From the NCBI GenBank assembly GCA_934525845.1, contig CAKSZS010000023.1:1-36393 (forward strand): 36,393 nt of DNA. The letters are read 5' to 3'. This DNA is from an uncultured Faecalibacterium sp. (lineage in GTDB: Bacteria; Bacillota; Clostridia; Oscillospirales; Ruminococcaceae). Within the stretch, counting starts at the first letter, position 1, and every line of letters starts with the position of its first letter. Below the pieces are notes generated by a model, which saw only the letters and a list, made by a program, of their open reading frames with translations, was not told the origin of the DNA and ran no database searches. Of the stretch, positions 23,071-30,633 are shown piece by piece. A program made the translations under genes and the position numbers.

Positions 23071-24801
23071 TTACAGCTTCCAGCCCTCGGCCTGCCTGCG
23101 TCCGCCGACAAATTCGGCGTACAGGCCCGGCTGCTTCATCAGCGCATCGTGCTTGCCCTGCTGCACGATGCGGCCATGTTCCACGACCAGGATCTGGTCT
23201 GCGTTCTTCACGGTCTTGAGGCGGTGCGCGATCAGGATGATCGTCTTGTCCCGGGTCAGGGCTTCCACGGCCTTTTGCAGACGGTCTTCGTTCTCAGGGT
23301 CCACATTGGCGGTGGCCTCGTCCAGAATGACGATGGGCGCATCCTTCAACATGGCGCGGGCGATGGAAATGCGCTGCTTCTCACCACCGGACAGGCTGGC
23401 GCCGCCCTCGCCGATAACCGTATCATAGCCGTCGGGCAGGGCTTCGATGAAGTCCGCACAGCAGGCTTTCCGGGCCGCAGCCACCACCTGTTCGTGAGTG
23501 GCTTCCGGACAGCCGAATTTGATGTTGTTCTCGATGGTATCCGCGAACAGGTACACGTTCTGGAACACCATGCTGATCTGATCCATCAGGCTCTCCAGGG
23601 TATAGTCCCGCACATCCACGCCGCCAATCTTCACGCTGCCGCTGTCCACATCCCAGAAGCGGGCGATCAGATTGCACAGGGTGGTCTTGCCGGAGCCGGA
23701 CGGGCCGACGATGGCGGTGGTGGTCTTGTCCGGCAGGGTCACACTGATATCGTGCAGGATCTGCTTGTGCTCATAGGAAAAATCGACGTGCTCAAATGTG
23801 ATCTCATGGTCTGCCGGGGCAGCGGCTCTGCCGTGTTCGTCCATCCGGGGCATCTGCTCGGTCTCCACCGTGCGGTCAATGCTGGCCGCCGCCAGACGCA
23901 GCATGGACACGCCCATGCCGAACGCCTTGATCTGGTTGAACACCAGGAAGGACATGACCAGAACCATCAGGGCGTTGGCCAGGCTCATGCTGCCGCCGCG
24001 CCAGAACAGAATTGCGGCCAGCATCATTCCCACACCGGCCAGCTGCAGCACTGCTTCTTCCGCCATGGTGTAGGGCGTCATCACCTGCTCTACTTCCAGG
24101 TTGGCTCTGCGGTTTTCTTCCACTGCGTCCTGCAGCTTTTTGTCGCCGCGGCCGCTCAGGTTGAAGGATTTGATGACGCTCATGCCCTGCACATTTTCCA
24201 GCACGGCTTCCACCAGCGCGGTCTGGCTCTTCTGGGTATCGGCTGCAATGCGGGCAGACTTCTTCTCCATGGCCGACACCACCGCCAGATACACCAGAAT
24301 GCCGGCCAGCACGAGCAGCCCGATGCGCCAATCGAAAATCAGGATGATCACGGTGAAGACAGCAGTGGTGATGAGACCGCCCAGAATGTTCACCAGCACC
24401 ATGGGCACCATGCTCTCAATGCTGCCCACCACCGTAGTGCACACGCCGGAAAGCTGCCCCAGGCTGCTCTCGTTGAAGTATCCCATGGGCACGCTCTTGA
24501 GCCGGTTGGCAATGGAGATGCGGCGGTCAGCAGCCATAAAATAGCCGGCATGGGTCTGCAGCTGCTTGGAGCGGCTGGAAGCCACCGCCCCGCCAAAAAT
24601 ACTCACCAGAACCAGCACCAGTGCCAGCCACGCCGTCTTTGCGCTCGTGCTGCCGCTGGTCAGGCCCTGCACCACCAGATAGATGGCCCCCACCTGGCAC
24701 ATCTGCAGCAGTGCATTGACCACGCTGACCACGACCGATTTGTTGATGTTTCCGCGCTCGTTGCCGGAAAACTGCCAGATCTTACGGAATGCTTCGATCA
24801 T
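23071..24801 (-). CDS. ABC transporter, fused membrane and ATPase domains (subunit 2)
   Basis: A 576-aa half-transporter: six-helix membrane domain (about 20-310) followed by an ATPase domain with Walker A GPSGSGKTT, Q-loop ISMVFQNVYLFADT, signature LSGGEKQRISIARAM, Walker B IVILDEATANVDPENE and switch His in IAHRLKTV. Both catalytic Glu and His are present, so it should be active. The ATG at 24801 overlaps the TGA of the upstream gene (ATGA), with AAGGAGGG as ribosome site, so it is made in step with its partner and they probably form a heterodimer. YbtPQ/IrtAB-like or multidrug exporters have this build; direction and substrate cannot be told from sequence. Confidence 0.92.
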   Translation of the reverse strand: MIEAFRKIWQFSGNERGNINKSVVVSVVNALLQMCQVGAIYLVVQGLTSGSTSAKTAWLALVLVLVSIFGGAVASSRSKQLQTHAGYFMAADRRISIANRLKSVPMGYFNESSLGQLSGVCTTVVGSIESMVPMVLVNILGGLITTAVFTVIILIFDWRIGLLVLAGILVYLAVVSAMEKKSARIAADTQKSQTALVEAVLENVQGMSVIKSFNLSGRGDKKLQDAVEENRRANLEVEQVMTPYTMAEEAVLQLAGVGMMLAAILFWRGGSMSLANALMVLVMSFLVFNQIKAFGMGVSMLRLAAASIDRTVETEQMPRMDEHGRAAAPADHEITFEHVDFSYEHKQILHDISVTLPDKTTTAIVGPSGSGKTTLCNLIARFWDVDSGSVKIGGVDVRDYTLESLMDQISMVFQNVYLFADTIENNIKFGCPEATHEQVVAAARKACCADFIEALPDGYDTVIGEGGASLSGGEKQRISIARAMLKDAPIVILDEATANVDPENEDRLQKAVEALTRDKTIILIAHRLKTVKNADQILVVEHGRIVQQGKHDALMKQPGLYAEFVGGRRQAEGWKL

Positions 24802-26540
24802 TCTGCGTCTCCCTCCTTTGCACCCTTGTGCGCCTGCCACATCCCGCGGTAGAGCGGACTGCTTTCCAGCAGCTGGGCATGAGTGCCCTGCGCGGCAATG
24901 CGCCCATCCTGCACCACCGCGATGTTGGCAGCGTCCACAATGGTGGACAGGCGGTGCGCAATGACGATGACCGTCTTGTTCTTGACCAGCCTGCCCACTG
25001 CCTTCTGGATGATGGCTTCATTTTCCGGGTCGATGTAGGCCGTGGCCTCATCCAGCAGAATGACCGGTGCATCCTTCAGCATGGCGCGGGCAATGGCGAT
25101 GCGCTGGCGCTCACCGCCGGACAGGTGGGCACCGCCGCCGCCCACGCGGGTGTCATAGCCGTGCTCCAGCTCCTGAATGAAGCGGTCACAGCCGGCGGCA
25201 TGGGCCGCGGCTTCCACCTCGGCGTCGGTGGCGTTCAGACGGCCCATCCGGATGTTCTCCCGCACGGTATCGTCAAACAGATAGTTGTCCTGCGAAACAT
25301 AGGCTGTCTGCTCATACAGCTGCTGCAGCGGGATGGTTTTCAGGTCGCGGCCGCCCAGGGTGATGGTGCCCTGTTTCACGTCCCAGAAGCCTGCCGCCAG
25401 TTTGGCGATGGTGGACTTGCCGGAACCGGACGGGCCGACCAGTGCAGTCATCTTGCCTGCCGGAATGGTCAGGCTGACATCGTGCAGGATCTCCTTGTCG
25501 GCGTGGTAGCCGAAGGAAACATTCTGCAGGACGATGTCGTGGCCCGCAAACGTCACCGGCGTGCTGCCGTGCTCCTGTTCCTCTGCGCATAGGATCTCGT
25601 CCACCTGCCCCACGATGGTGCCCACCTGGGCCAGCGTGTCCACAAAGTTGAACGCTGCCACGATGGGAGCCGCCATGCCCAGTGCCAGAATGATGACGGT
25701 CAGGAAGGTCTCGGCGCTCAGACTGCCGTGCAGCCACAGCAGCCAGCCCGCAGGCAGGATGGTCAGCATCTGCGCCGGGAAGAAGCCGTAAGCCATGGCC
25801 ATGCCCAGCTGGCTCTTCTTCATCCAGTTGACATAATACTGGGCATTGTACCGTACTTTTTCGGTCAGGCGTGCATACGATTTCTCTCCCTGGTTGAACG
25901 CCTTGATGACCTCGATGCCGTTGATGTACTCGATGAGGGTGCTGCTCATCTCATTGGTGGCCTGCACCGCGCCGGCATAGTCCTTGCCGTAGCCGCCCAT
26001 GACGGTCATCATGAAGAAGAATGCCACCGGGAACACCACCAGGCTCAGCAGCGCCAGCCGCCAGTCCAGCACAAACAAATACACGATGGTCAGCACCGGG
26101 GCGGCGATGTTCGCGGTCATCTCCGGGAACAGATGTGCCAGGGTCGTTTCCATGCCGTCCACCTGGTCCACGATGGTCTGCTTCAGCTTGCCGCTGGAGG
26201 TGTCCATCACGGTGCCCAGGGGCAGCTTGGGCAGCTTGGCCAGCAGCATCTGCCGGATGGTCTTGAGGATGTTGTAGGTCGCTTTATGAGAAATGGACAG
26301 TGCGCTGTTGTACAGCACCGTGCGCAGCAGATAGCCGCACAGCGCCGTGAGCAGCCAGGGAGTATAGGCGTTCAGCGCCTGTTCCCCGGCCAGCAGCAGC
26401 GTGATGATCTTTGCCGCCGCAAAATACGGCACCATGCCGCATACCGTGCCGAGCACCGCCAGCACAACGGCTGTGATGAGCCTGCCGTGCTCTGCTTCTC
26501 CCCATTGCCAGATGCGCCCTACCGGGCTTTGTTGTTCCAT
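24798..26540 (-). CDS. ABC transporter, fused membrane and ATPase domains (subunit 1)
   Basis: A 580-aa half-transporter with a membrane domain (about 20-315) and an ATPase domain: Walker A GPSGSGKST, Q-loop TAYVSQDNYLFDDT, signature LSGGERQRIAIARAM, Walker B VILLDEATAYIDPENE and IAHRLSTI. First gene of a two-gene operon with the gene at 23071. SD GAGGAGGGA precedes ATG 26540. It lies 78 bp downstream of a TetR gene on the same strand; the gap has a GCTGCCG/CGGCAGC hairpin and a TTAG...CTAA half-symmetric site. The TetR-next-to-exporter arrangement suggests ligand-induced efflux, though the same pair architecture occurs in iron/siderophore uptake systems. Confidence 0.92.
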   Translation of the reverse strand: MEQQSPVGRIWQWGEAEHGRLITAVVLAVLGTVCGMVPYFAAAKIITLLLAGEQALNAYTPWLLTALCGYLLRTVLYNSALSISHKATYNILKTIRQMLLAKLPKLPLGTVMDTSSGKLKQTIVDQVDGMETTLAHLFPEMTANIAAPVLTIVYLFVLDWRLALLSLVVFPVAFFFMMTVMGGYGKDYAGAVQATNEMSSTLIEYINGIEVIKAFNQGEKSYARLTEKVRYNAQYYVNWMKKSQLGMAMAYGFFPAQMLTILPAGWLLWLHGSLSAETFLTVIILALGMAAPIVAAFNFVDTLAQVGTIVGQVDEILCAEEQEHGSTPVTFAGHDIVLQNVSFGYHADKEILHDVSLTIPAGKMTALVGPSGSGKSTIAKLAAGFWDVKQGTITLGGRDLKTIPLQQLYEQTAYVSQDNYLFDDTVRENIRMGRLNATDAEVEAAAHAAGCDRFIQELEHGYDTRVGGGGAHLSGGERQRIAIARAMLKDAPVILLDEATAYIDPENEAIIQKAVGRLVKNKTVIVIAHRLSTIVDAANIAVVQDGRIAAQGTHAQLLESSPLYRGMWQAHKGAKEGDAE

Positions 26541-26559
26541 TCGGAATCCCTCCTCGAAA

Positions 26560-26609
26560 TTAGCATTGACTAACTTTCAGATCTATGGAAAGCTGCCGTT
26601 TCCGGCAGC
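26560..26609 (-). promoter_or_regulatory. possible TetR operator and hairpin ahead of the ABC operon
   Basis: TTAGCATTGACTAA (26560-26573) has matching TTAG/CTAA ends and lies 20 bp before the ABC start. GCTGCCG/CGGCAGC (26592-26609) forms a hairpin after tetR without a real T-tract, so tetR transcripts may continue into the ABC genes. Confidence 0.35.
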
Positions 26610-26618
26610 CCGTCCAGC

Positions 26619-27248
26619 TTATTTCTGCTCCCCGAACACCGCGTTGAAACCCGTGCGATGGTAACGGCTCAGCAGGTCGATGTACTTCGCGGCTTCCTCC
26701 CGGCTCATGCCGTGGCGGATGACCTCAAAAATGCTCTCGAACCGGGAAGTTGTCACGATGTGCAGCAGCTTTTCGGTCAGGGCATCCCCGTCGCCCAGAT
26801 GGGCGGGGCAGCCGACCGCTTCCATATATTTATAGGTATACTCTACCTCGATGCGCACCAGTTCATCCACAAAGTTGTGGAACCGGGTGCCATAGGAGGA
26901 ATCCAGCAGCAAACGGAACTCGTCCAGGTGATCGTACATATAATTCACGAGTTCCAGCGTGCCGTCATCGGCATACTCTGCCATGTGCGCCGCCTGTGCG
27001 GCCCGGTCCATATGACAGAACGCTTCCTGAATGCGCAGAAAGCGCTCCGTCATCTCGGTCAGCACCGGCTCCACGATGGCAGAAAACAGTCCCTCCTTGT
27101 CCTTGAAGCGGACATAGATGGAATTGGTGCTGGTATCCGCTGCCGCTGCAATGACCCGCAGGGATGCATCGGTATAACCTTTGTCCAGAAATTCCGCCTT
27201 TGCGCAGTTCAGGATGCGCTCGGAAACACCCTCGATCTGTTTTGCCAT
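26619..27248 (-). CDS. TetR/AcrR-family transcriptional regulator
   Basis: A 209-aa repressor. The N-terminal HTH is clear: ERILNCAKAEFLDKGYTDAS (about 10-29), then LRVIAAAADTSTNSIYVRFKDKEGLF (30-55). The rest is the helical ligand-binding part ending in SRYHRTGFNAVFGEQK. The ATG at 27248 is chosen because GAGGAAGG precedes it; an in-frame ATG at 27266 is possible but lies over that site. The promoter is an exact TTGACA-17-TATAAT with a 13-bp palindrome just after the -10, which fits autorepression. The likely target is also the ABC pair downstream. Confidence 0.92.
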   Translation of the reverse strand: MAKQIEGVSERILNCAKAEFLDKGYTDASLRVIAAAADTSTNSIYVRFKDKEGLFSAIVEPVLTEMTERFLRIQEAFCHMDRAAQAAHMAEYADDGTLELVNYMYDHLDEFRLLLDSSYGTRFHNFVDELVRIEVEYTYKYMEAVGCPAHLGDGDALTEKLLHIVTTSRFESIFEVIRHGMSREEAAKYIDLLSRYHRTGFNAVFGEQK

Positions 27249-27277
27249 CTGCCCTTCCTCTTTCATAACGTTGTTTC

Positions 27278-27320
27278 ATAACACTGTTATTATTATACAC
27301 AACAAACCGTTCTCTGTCAA
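27278..27320 (-). promoter_or_regulatory. consensus promoter and operator of tetR
   Basis: Minus strand TTGACA (27320-27315), 17-bp spacer, TATAAT (27297-27292): full consensus. The perfect palindrome ATAACA-C-TGTTAT (27278-27290) lies at the expected transcription start. CATAAC is repeated 14 bp farther on (27264-27269). A repressor bound there would block a strong promoter. Confidence 0.8.
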
Positions 27321-27345
27321 GTTCCCCATCGCCGGACGCATTCTC

Positions 27346-27396
27346 CGTCAAAACAAAAATGGATGCTTCCCGCAGCATTCCGGGAAGCATCCATTT
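27346..27396 (-). terminator. terminator of the nitroreductase gene
   Basis: A 15-bp stem AAATGGATGCTTCCCG / CGGGAAGCATCCATTT (27358-27396) followed on the minus strand by TTTTGTTTTGA. It separates the gallate/nitroreductase region from tetR. Confidence 0.85.
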
Positions 27397-27461
27397 GGGA
27401 AACTCCGATGATTTCTGTTCGAGTCTTCCGCCGGCGTCCGGAAAACCGGACACCGATCCGC

Positions 27462-27974
27462 TCAGCGGTAAGAAACCGTCTCCGTCAGCGGCTTGCGCAG
27501 TGCATGGTTGGCCAGAGGGCCTGCACCTTCTGCGGCATAGCCGAGATCCAGGATCATGAGGATCTCCTCATTCTCCGGCAGCTCCAGTTCTTTTGCCAGC
27601 TTGTCCGGGTCGAAGAAGTTGATCCAGCAGCTGTCCACGCCTTCGTTGGCGGCAGCCAGCAGCAGGTGCGTTGCCACGATGGTGGCATCCTCCACGCCGG
27701 AATCCCGCTTTTCACCGGGATAGGTAAACACATTGTTCCGGTCAAACGCCACTACCACACAGGTGGACGCCCCATAGCGGCAGGGCGTGACCTTGTCGAT
27801 CTTGGCCAGACCTTCAGCAGACTGGATCACATAGATCCGCTGCTCCTGAAAATTCTTGGCGGTCGGTGCCAGCCGTCCCGCTTCCAGGATCGCGGTCAGC
27901 TTTTCCGCTTCCACCTTGCGTTCTCCGAACTTCTTGCAGGAATACCGTTCCGCAATGACCTTTGCAAATTCCAT
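27462..27974 (-). CDS. nitroreductase-family FMN protein
   Basis: A 170-aa short nitroreductase: MEFAKVIAERYSCKKFGERK at the N-terminus (the R-Y-S-x-x-x-F FMN phosphate site), EAGRLAPTAKNFQEQRIYVI (second FMN strand), ATHLLLAAANEGVDSCWI and the C-terminal LDLGYAAEGAGPLANHALRKPL. These proteins use NAD(P)H to reduce nitroaromatics, quinones or flavins. The ATG at 27974 has AAAGGATG; an in-frame start at 28010 has no site. It follows lpdD on the same strand but has its own promoter (28023-28051). Reduction of quinones formed from pyrogallol or other polyphenols is a possible link to the adjacent module, not shown by sequence. Confidence 0.9.
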   Translation of the reverse strand: MEFAKVIAERYSCKKFGERKVEAEKLTAILEAGRLAPTAKNFQEQRIYVIQSAEGLAKIDKVTPCRYGASTCVVVAFDRNNVFTYPGEKRDSGVEDATIVATHLLLAAANEGVDSCWINFFDPDKLAKELELPENEEILMILDLGYAAEGAGPLANHALRKPLTETVSYR

Positions 27975-28022
27975 TTCTGCGCCATCCTTTCTGTTTTCAT
28001 GCATGGGCATTTCAGCGCTTTC

Positions 28023-28051
28023 ATTTTAGCACGAAGTGCCGGAATGCGCAA
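28023..28051 (-). promoter_or_regulatory. promoter of the nitroreductase gene
   Basis: Minus strand TTGCGC (28051-28046), 17-bp spacer, TAAAAT (28028-28023). Confidence 0.55.
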
Positions 28052-28094
28052 CAAGCTGCTTCTGCTGCAGGCACAGCATTCCAACGGAGCACGT

Positions 28095-28436
28095 TCAGAG
28101 CGCCGAACCGGCTTCCTGCAGCAGCTCTCCGCAGAGCCGGACGATCTGCAGGATCTCCTCCCGGCTGGCCTGATCGTAATGCACCCCGGCGGACACAACT
28201 GCCGGACAATGCGCGGTTTTGGCCAGTGCTTCACACCACTGCCAGCAGAGAACGCCTTCTTTGTGCCCTTCAAACTGCGTGACCGTGATGTTCCCATCCG
28301 GGTCTACGATTCCAACCGCCCCAATATGGGGCGTATCGCCGCCGTACAGACCAACCTGCACCCCGCAGTCTGTTGCGGTCATTTCCGCCGTGATGGGCTT
28401 TCCACGGAACATCCGCTCACCGGTAAAGTGCTTCAT
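28095..28436 (-). CDS. LpdD-like prenylated-flavin chaperone subunit
   Basis: A 113-aa cytoplasmic protein with YGGDTPHIGAVGI (about 38-50), the G-G-D-x-P-H-I-G signature I recall for LpdD/ShdD-type small subunits of gallate and hydroxybenzoate decarboxylases; these are thought to assist loading of prenyl-FMN on the UbiD partner. Other visible segments: FTGERMFRGKPITAEM and VVSAGVHYDQASREEI. It overlaps ubiX by 4 bp (ATGA) with GGAGG upstream, so it belongs to the ubiD-ubiX-lpdD operon. A longer start at 28454 would overlap ubiX further and is not needed. Gene order C-B-D in a single operon differs from Lactiplantibacillus plantarum, where lpdC is apart from lpdB/D. Confidence 0.8.
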   Translation of the reverse strand: MKHFTGERMFRGKPITAEMTATDCGVQVGLYGGDTPHIGAVGIVDPDGNITVTQFEGHKEGVLCWQWCEALAKTAHCPAVVSAGVHYDQASREEILQIVRLCGELLQEAGSAL

Positions 28437-29002
28437 GCGTTCATGCCCTCCCATTCGTAACTTTCCTCGTCCAGATCAAACTGGCTCAGAATGCGGTCAA
28501 CGGTATGGCGGGTCATTTCCGCAACGGAAGCCGGATGGTTATAATAGGTCTGCATCGGCGGCAGGATGACCGCGCCGTACTGGCTGGCTTTGCACAGATT
28601 TTCCAGATGCAACGTAGACAGTGGGCTTTCCCGTGCTGCCAATACCAGCTTGCGGCGCTCCTTCAGCATACAGTCTGCAGCCCGTAACAGCAGGTTGTCG
28701 CTGTAACCGGACACGATGCCGGCCACGGTTTTCATGCTGCAGGGGCAGACGATCATACCCATGCTTTTCCAGCTTCCGCTGGCCGGGGCCGCACCGATGT
28801 TGGCGTTGTCATGCACCACATCTGCCAATGCCAAGAATTCTGCGGTGGACATCTCAGTCTCCTGCCGCAGGGTCATTTCTCCGCCCTTGGTCAGGATCAG
28901 GTGCGTTTCTACCTCCGGGCGGCATTTCAGCTGCTGCAAAAGTTCAATAGCCAGCGGCGCACCGGACGCGCCGGATACCCCAACGACAAGACGTTTTTTC
29001 AT
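28433..29002 (-). CDS. UbiX-family flavin prenyltransferase (LpdB-like)
   Basis: Makes prenylated FMN from FMN and dimethylallyl phosphate for the adjacent UbiD-family decarboxylase. The 189-aa product has RLVVGVSGASGAPLAIELL (4-22; flavin-binding G-x-S-G-A-S-G), MIVCPCSMKTVAGIVSGYSDNLLLRAADCMLKERRKLVLAARESPLS in the central region (the Ser/Arg prenyl-phosphate site) and LPPMQTYYNHP. Start ATG 29002 lies 11 bp after the ubiD stop with AGGAA between; the 3' end overlaps lpdD by 4 bp. The context (catalytic UbiD plus LpdD) marks it as the dedicated LpdB/BsdB type rather than a ubiquinone gene, since anaerobes of this kind lack ubiquinone. Confidence 0.95.
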   Translation of the reverse strand: MKKRLVVGVSGASGAPLAIELLQQLKCRPEVETHLILTKGGEMTLRQETEMSTAEFLALADVVHDNANIGAAPASGSWKSMGMIVCPCSMKTVAGIVSGYSDNLLLRAADCMLKERRKLVLAARESPLSTLHLENLCKASQYGAVILPPMQTYYNHPASVAEMTRHTVDRILSQFDLDEESYEWEGMNA

Positions 29003-29013
29003 CGGAATGTTCC

Positions 29014-30501
29014 TCACAGTTCAAAATCCGGCAGCCAGTGCCTGACGTCTACTTCTTGAAAGGCCGCACGCTTGAATTTTTCCTTCAGCTCAAAAGGCAC
29101 GGTACAGTCAAAGATGGTCTTGGTGGAGCAGCCCACATCCCGGATGGAACCGGTGTATTCCGGGCAGGAGCTGGGGTCCAACGGATGGCACCGCACACCG
29201 GGGATCGTGATGATGTCCCGGTCGCCCTGGAAGCGGGTGTTCATAGCCCACAGCACATCGTTGGTGTCAAAGATGTCCACATCTTCGTCCACCAGAATGA
29301 CGTGCTTCAGTTCCGGGAACGCGCTGAACGCCAGCAGAGCGGCCTGCCGCTGCTTGCCTTCGTCGGTATGGACGGTCTTTTTGCACTGCAGAATGGCCAT
29401 ATATTTGCCGCCGCCTGCACGATGCGAATAGACGTTCAGCACCTTGCCGGGCAGAGCTTTGTCGATCAGGTTCAGGATGCTGGCCTCGGTGGGGATGCCT
29501 GCCATATTGACGTGCTCCTCGCTGGGGCCGATGCAGGTCTGCATGATGGGATGTTTCCGGTGCGTGACTGCTTTCACCTTCAGCAGCCAGCATTCATGGC
29601 TGGCTTTGCCGTTGTAGCCGGGAAACTCCGGCATCGCATATCCGGTGTGGCTGTTCTGATCCTCCACCACATGGTTGCTGCCCGGCACGATCTCGCCCTC
29701 AATGACATATTCCGCGTTGGCAATGGCATTTTCCTGAACCGTCAGGCAGGGGCACAGTTCCACCGGGCGCTTGCGCAGGGCACCGGCAATGCTCAGTTCG
29801 TTGAAGCCCAGCGGGGTCGTGGGCGGCTCAAAGCAGGCGGTCACCTCAATGGCCGGGTCCACGCCAATGGAAACACTGATGGGCAGCGGTTGGCCCAGTT
29901 CGGTAGCCCGTTCTGCCATGGCGCCGATGTGACGGCTGCCCGGCTGCAGGAAAATGGACAGCTCATCTTTGGACTGGATGCACATCCGGTGGATGGTCAC
30001 ATCCGAACAGCCGGTGTCCGGGTGGGTAGCGTAACACATCCCCAGCGTGATGTAAGGACCGGCATCCACCGGGGTATTGGTGGGCGCGGACACCAGCTTG
30101 AACAGATCAAAATCCGGGTCGGCGGCGCGGTGCACCACTTCCTGGCAGGAAGCCGGTTCGTGGGTGACGATGGGCTGGATGGGGTTCTTGGCGCACTCGC
30201 AGAGCAGGTGGCCCAGTTCTTCTTTCTTCACGCCGAACAGGTTGGCCACCCGCTGGCGGCTGGCCAGCACACCAATGGCAACGCTGGTGTCCGGGTGCCC
30301 TTTGATGTTGTGGAATACCATGGCCGGGCCGTCCACCTTGGTGGGGCGCATCACGGTGCCGCCTGCACCCACATAGCGGTATACGCCGGAAAGTTCTGCT
30401 TCCGGGTCCACCTCCACATCCGTTTCCACCAGCTGACCCGGTGTTTCGCGCAGCACATCCAATGCGGTGCGCAGGTCTAAAATATCGGTCCGATGATCCA
30501 T
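29014..30501 (-). CDS. UbiD-family decarboxylase, LpdC/BsdC-like (probable gallate or hydroxybenzoate decarboxylase)
   Basis: A 495-aa prenyl-FMN-dependent decarboxylase. It has LDLRTALDVLRETPGQLVE (8-26), ITLGMCYATHPDTGCSDVTIHRM (151-173), RHIGAMAERA (190-199), EYVIEGEIVP (264-273) and HTGYAMPEFPGYNG (285-298). The proposed catalytic Arg is R172. Two positions differ from classical UbiD/Fdc1: D167 stands where a metal-binding Asn is usual, and the E-G-P-F-G-E loop is replaced by E280-D-Q-N-S-H-T-G-Y. The HTGYAMPEFPGY stretch is, as I remember it, shared with LpdC/AroY/ShdC phenolic decarboxylases. Neighbouring tannase favours gallate (product pyrogallol). ATG 30501 has AAAGGAAGG. A possible -10 TACAAT (30541-30536) precedes it, but no clear -35. 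Confidence 0.87.
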   Translation of the reverse strand: MDHRTDILDLRTALDVLRETPGQLVETDVEVDPEAELSGVYRYVGAGGTVMRPTKVDGPAMVFHNIKGHPDTSVAIGVLASRQRVANLFGVKKEELGHLLCECAKNPIQPIVTHEPASCQEVVHRAADPDFDLFKLVSAPTNTPVDAGPYITLGMCYATHPDTGCSDVTIHRMCIQSKDELSIFLQPGSRHIGAMAERATELGQPLPISVSIGVDPAIEVTACFEPPTTPLGFNELSIAGALRKRPVELCPCLTVQENAIANAEYVIEGEIVPGSNHVVEDQNSHTGYAMPEFPGYNGKASHECWLLKVKAVTHRKHPIMQTCIGPSEEHVNMAGIPTEASILNLIDKALPGKVLNVYSHRAGGGKYMAILQCKKTVHTDEGKQRQAALLAFSAFPELKHVILVDEDVDIFDTNDVLWAMNTRFQGDRDIITIPGVRCHPLDPSSCPEYTGSIRDVGCSTKTIFDCTVPFELKEKFKRAAFQEVDVRHWLPDFEL

Positions 30502-30580
30502 CAAAAATCGCCTTCCTTTCGAGTTCGTTGGTTTTATTGTATCACAAACAGCGGCACTCCGCACCGGTTGTGAACTGCAA

Positions 30581-30615
30581 AGATCCCCGGCCCGCGATCC
30601 GCAGGCCAGGGGTCT
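30581..30615 (-). terminator. hairpin after the tannase gene
   Basis: AGATCCCCGGCCCGC (30581-30595) pairs with GCAGGCCAGGGGTCT (30601-30615) with two mismatches and a short loop; the T-tract on the minus strand is weak. Probably a partial terminator or a processing stem between tannase and ubiD. Confidence 0.5.
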
Positions 30616-30633
30616 GGTTTTACCGGGAATGGT

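Noticed and set aside
21325..24852. A very long open frame on the plus strand (over 1000 codons), and similar ones at 2935-5058 and 4959-7121 (plus) and 8608-9840 (minus).
   Set aside because: They lie antisense to clear genes (ene-reductase, marR, ABC subunit, walJ, murA, fbp, kdgK), have His/Gln/Gly-rich low-information translations and no ribosome sites. They arise because GC-rich genes leave the opposite strand free of stops.
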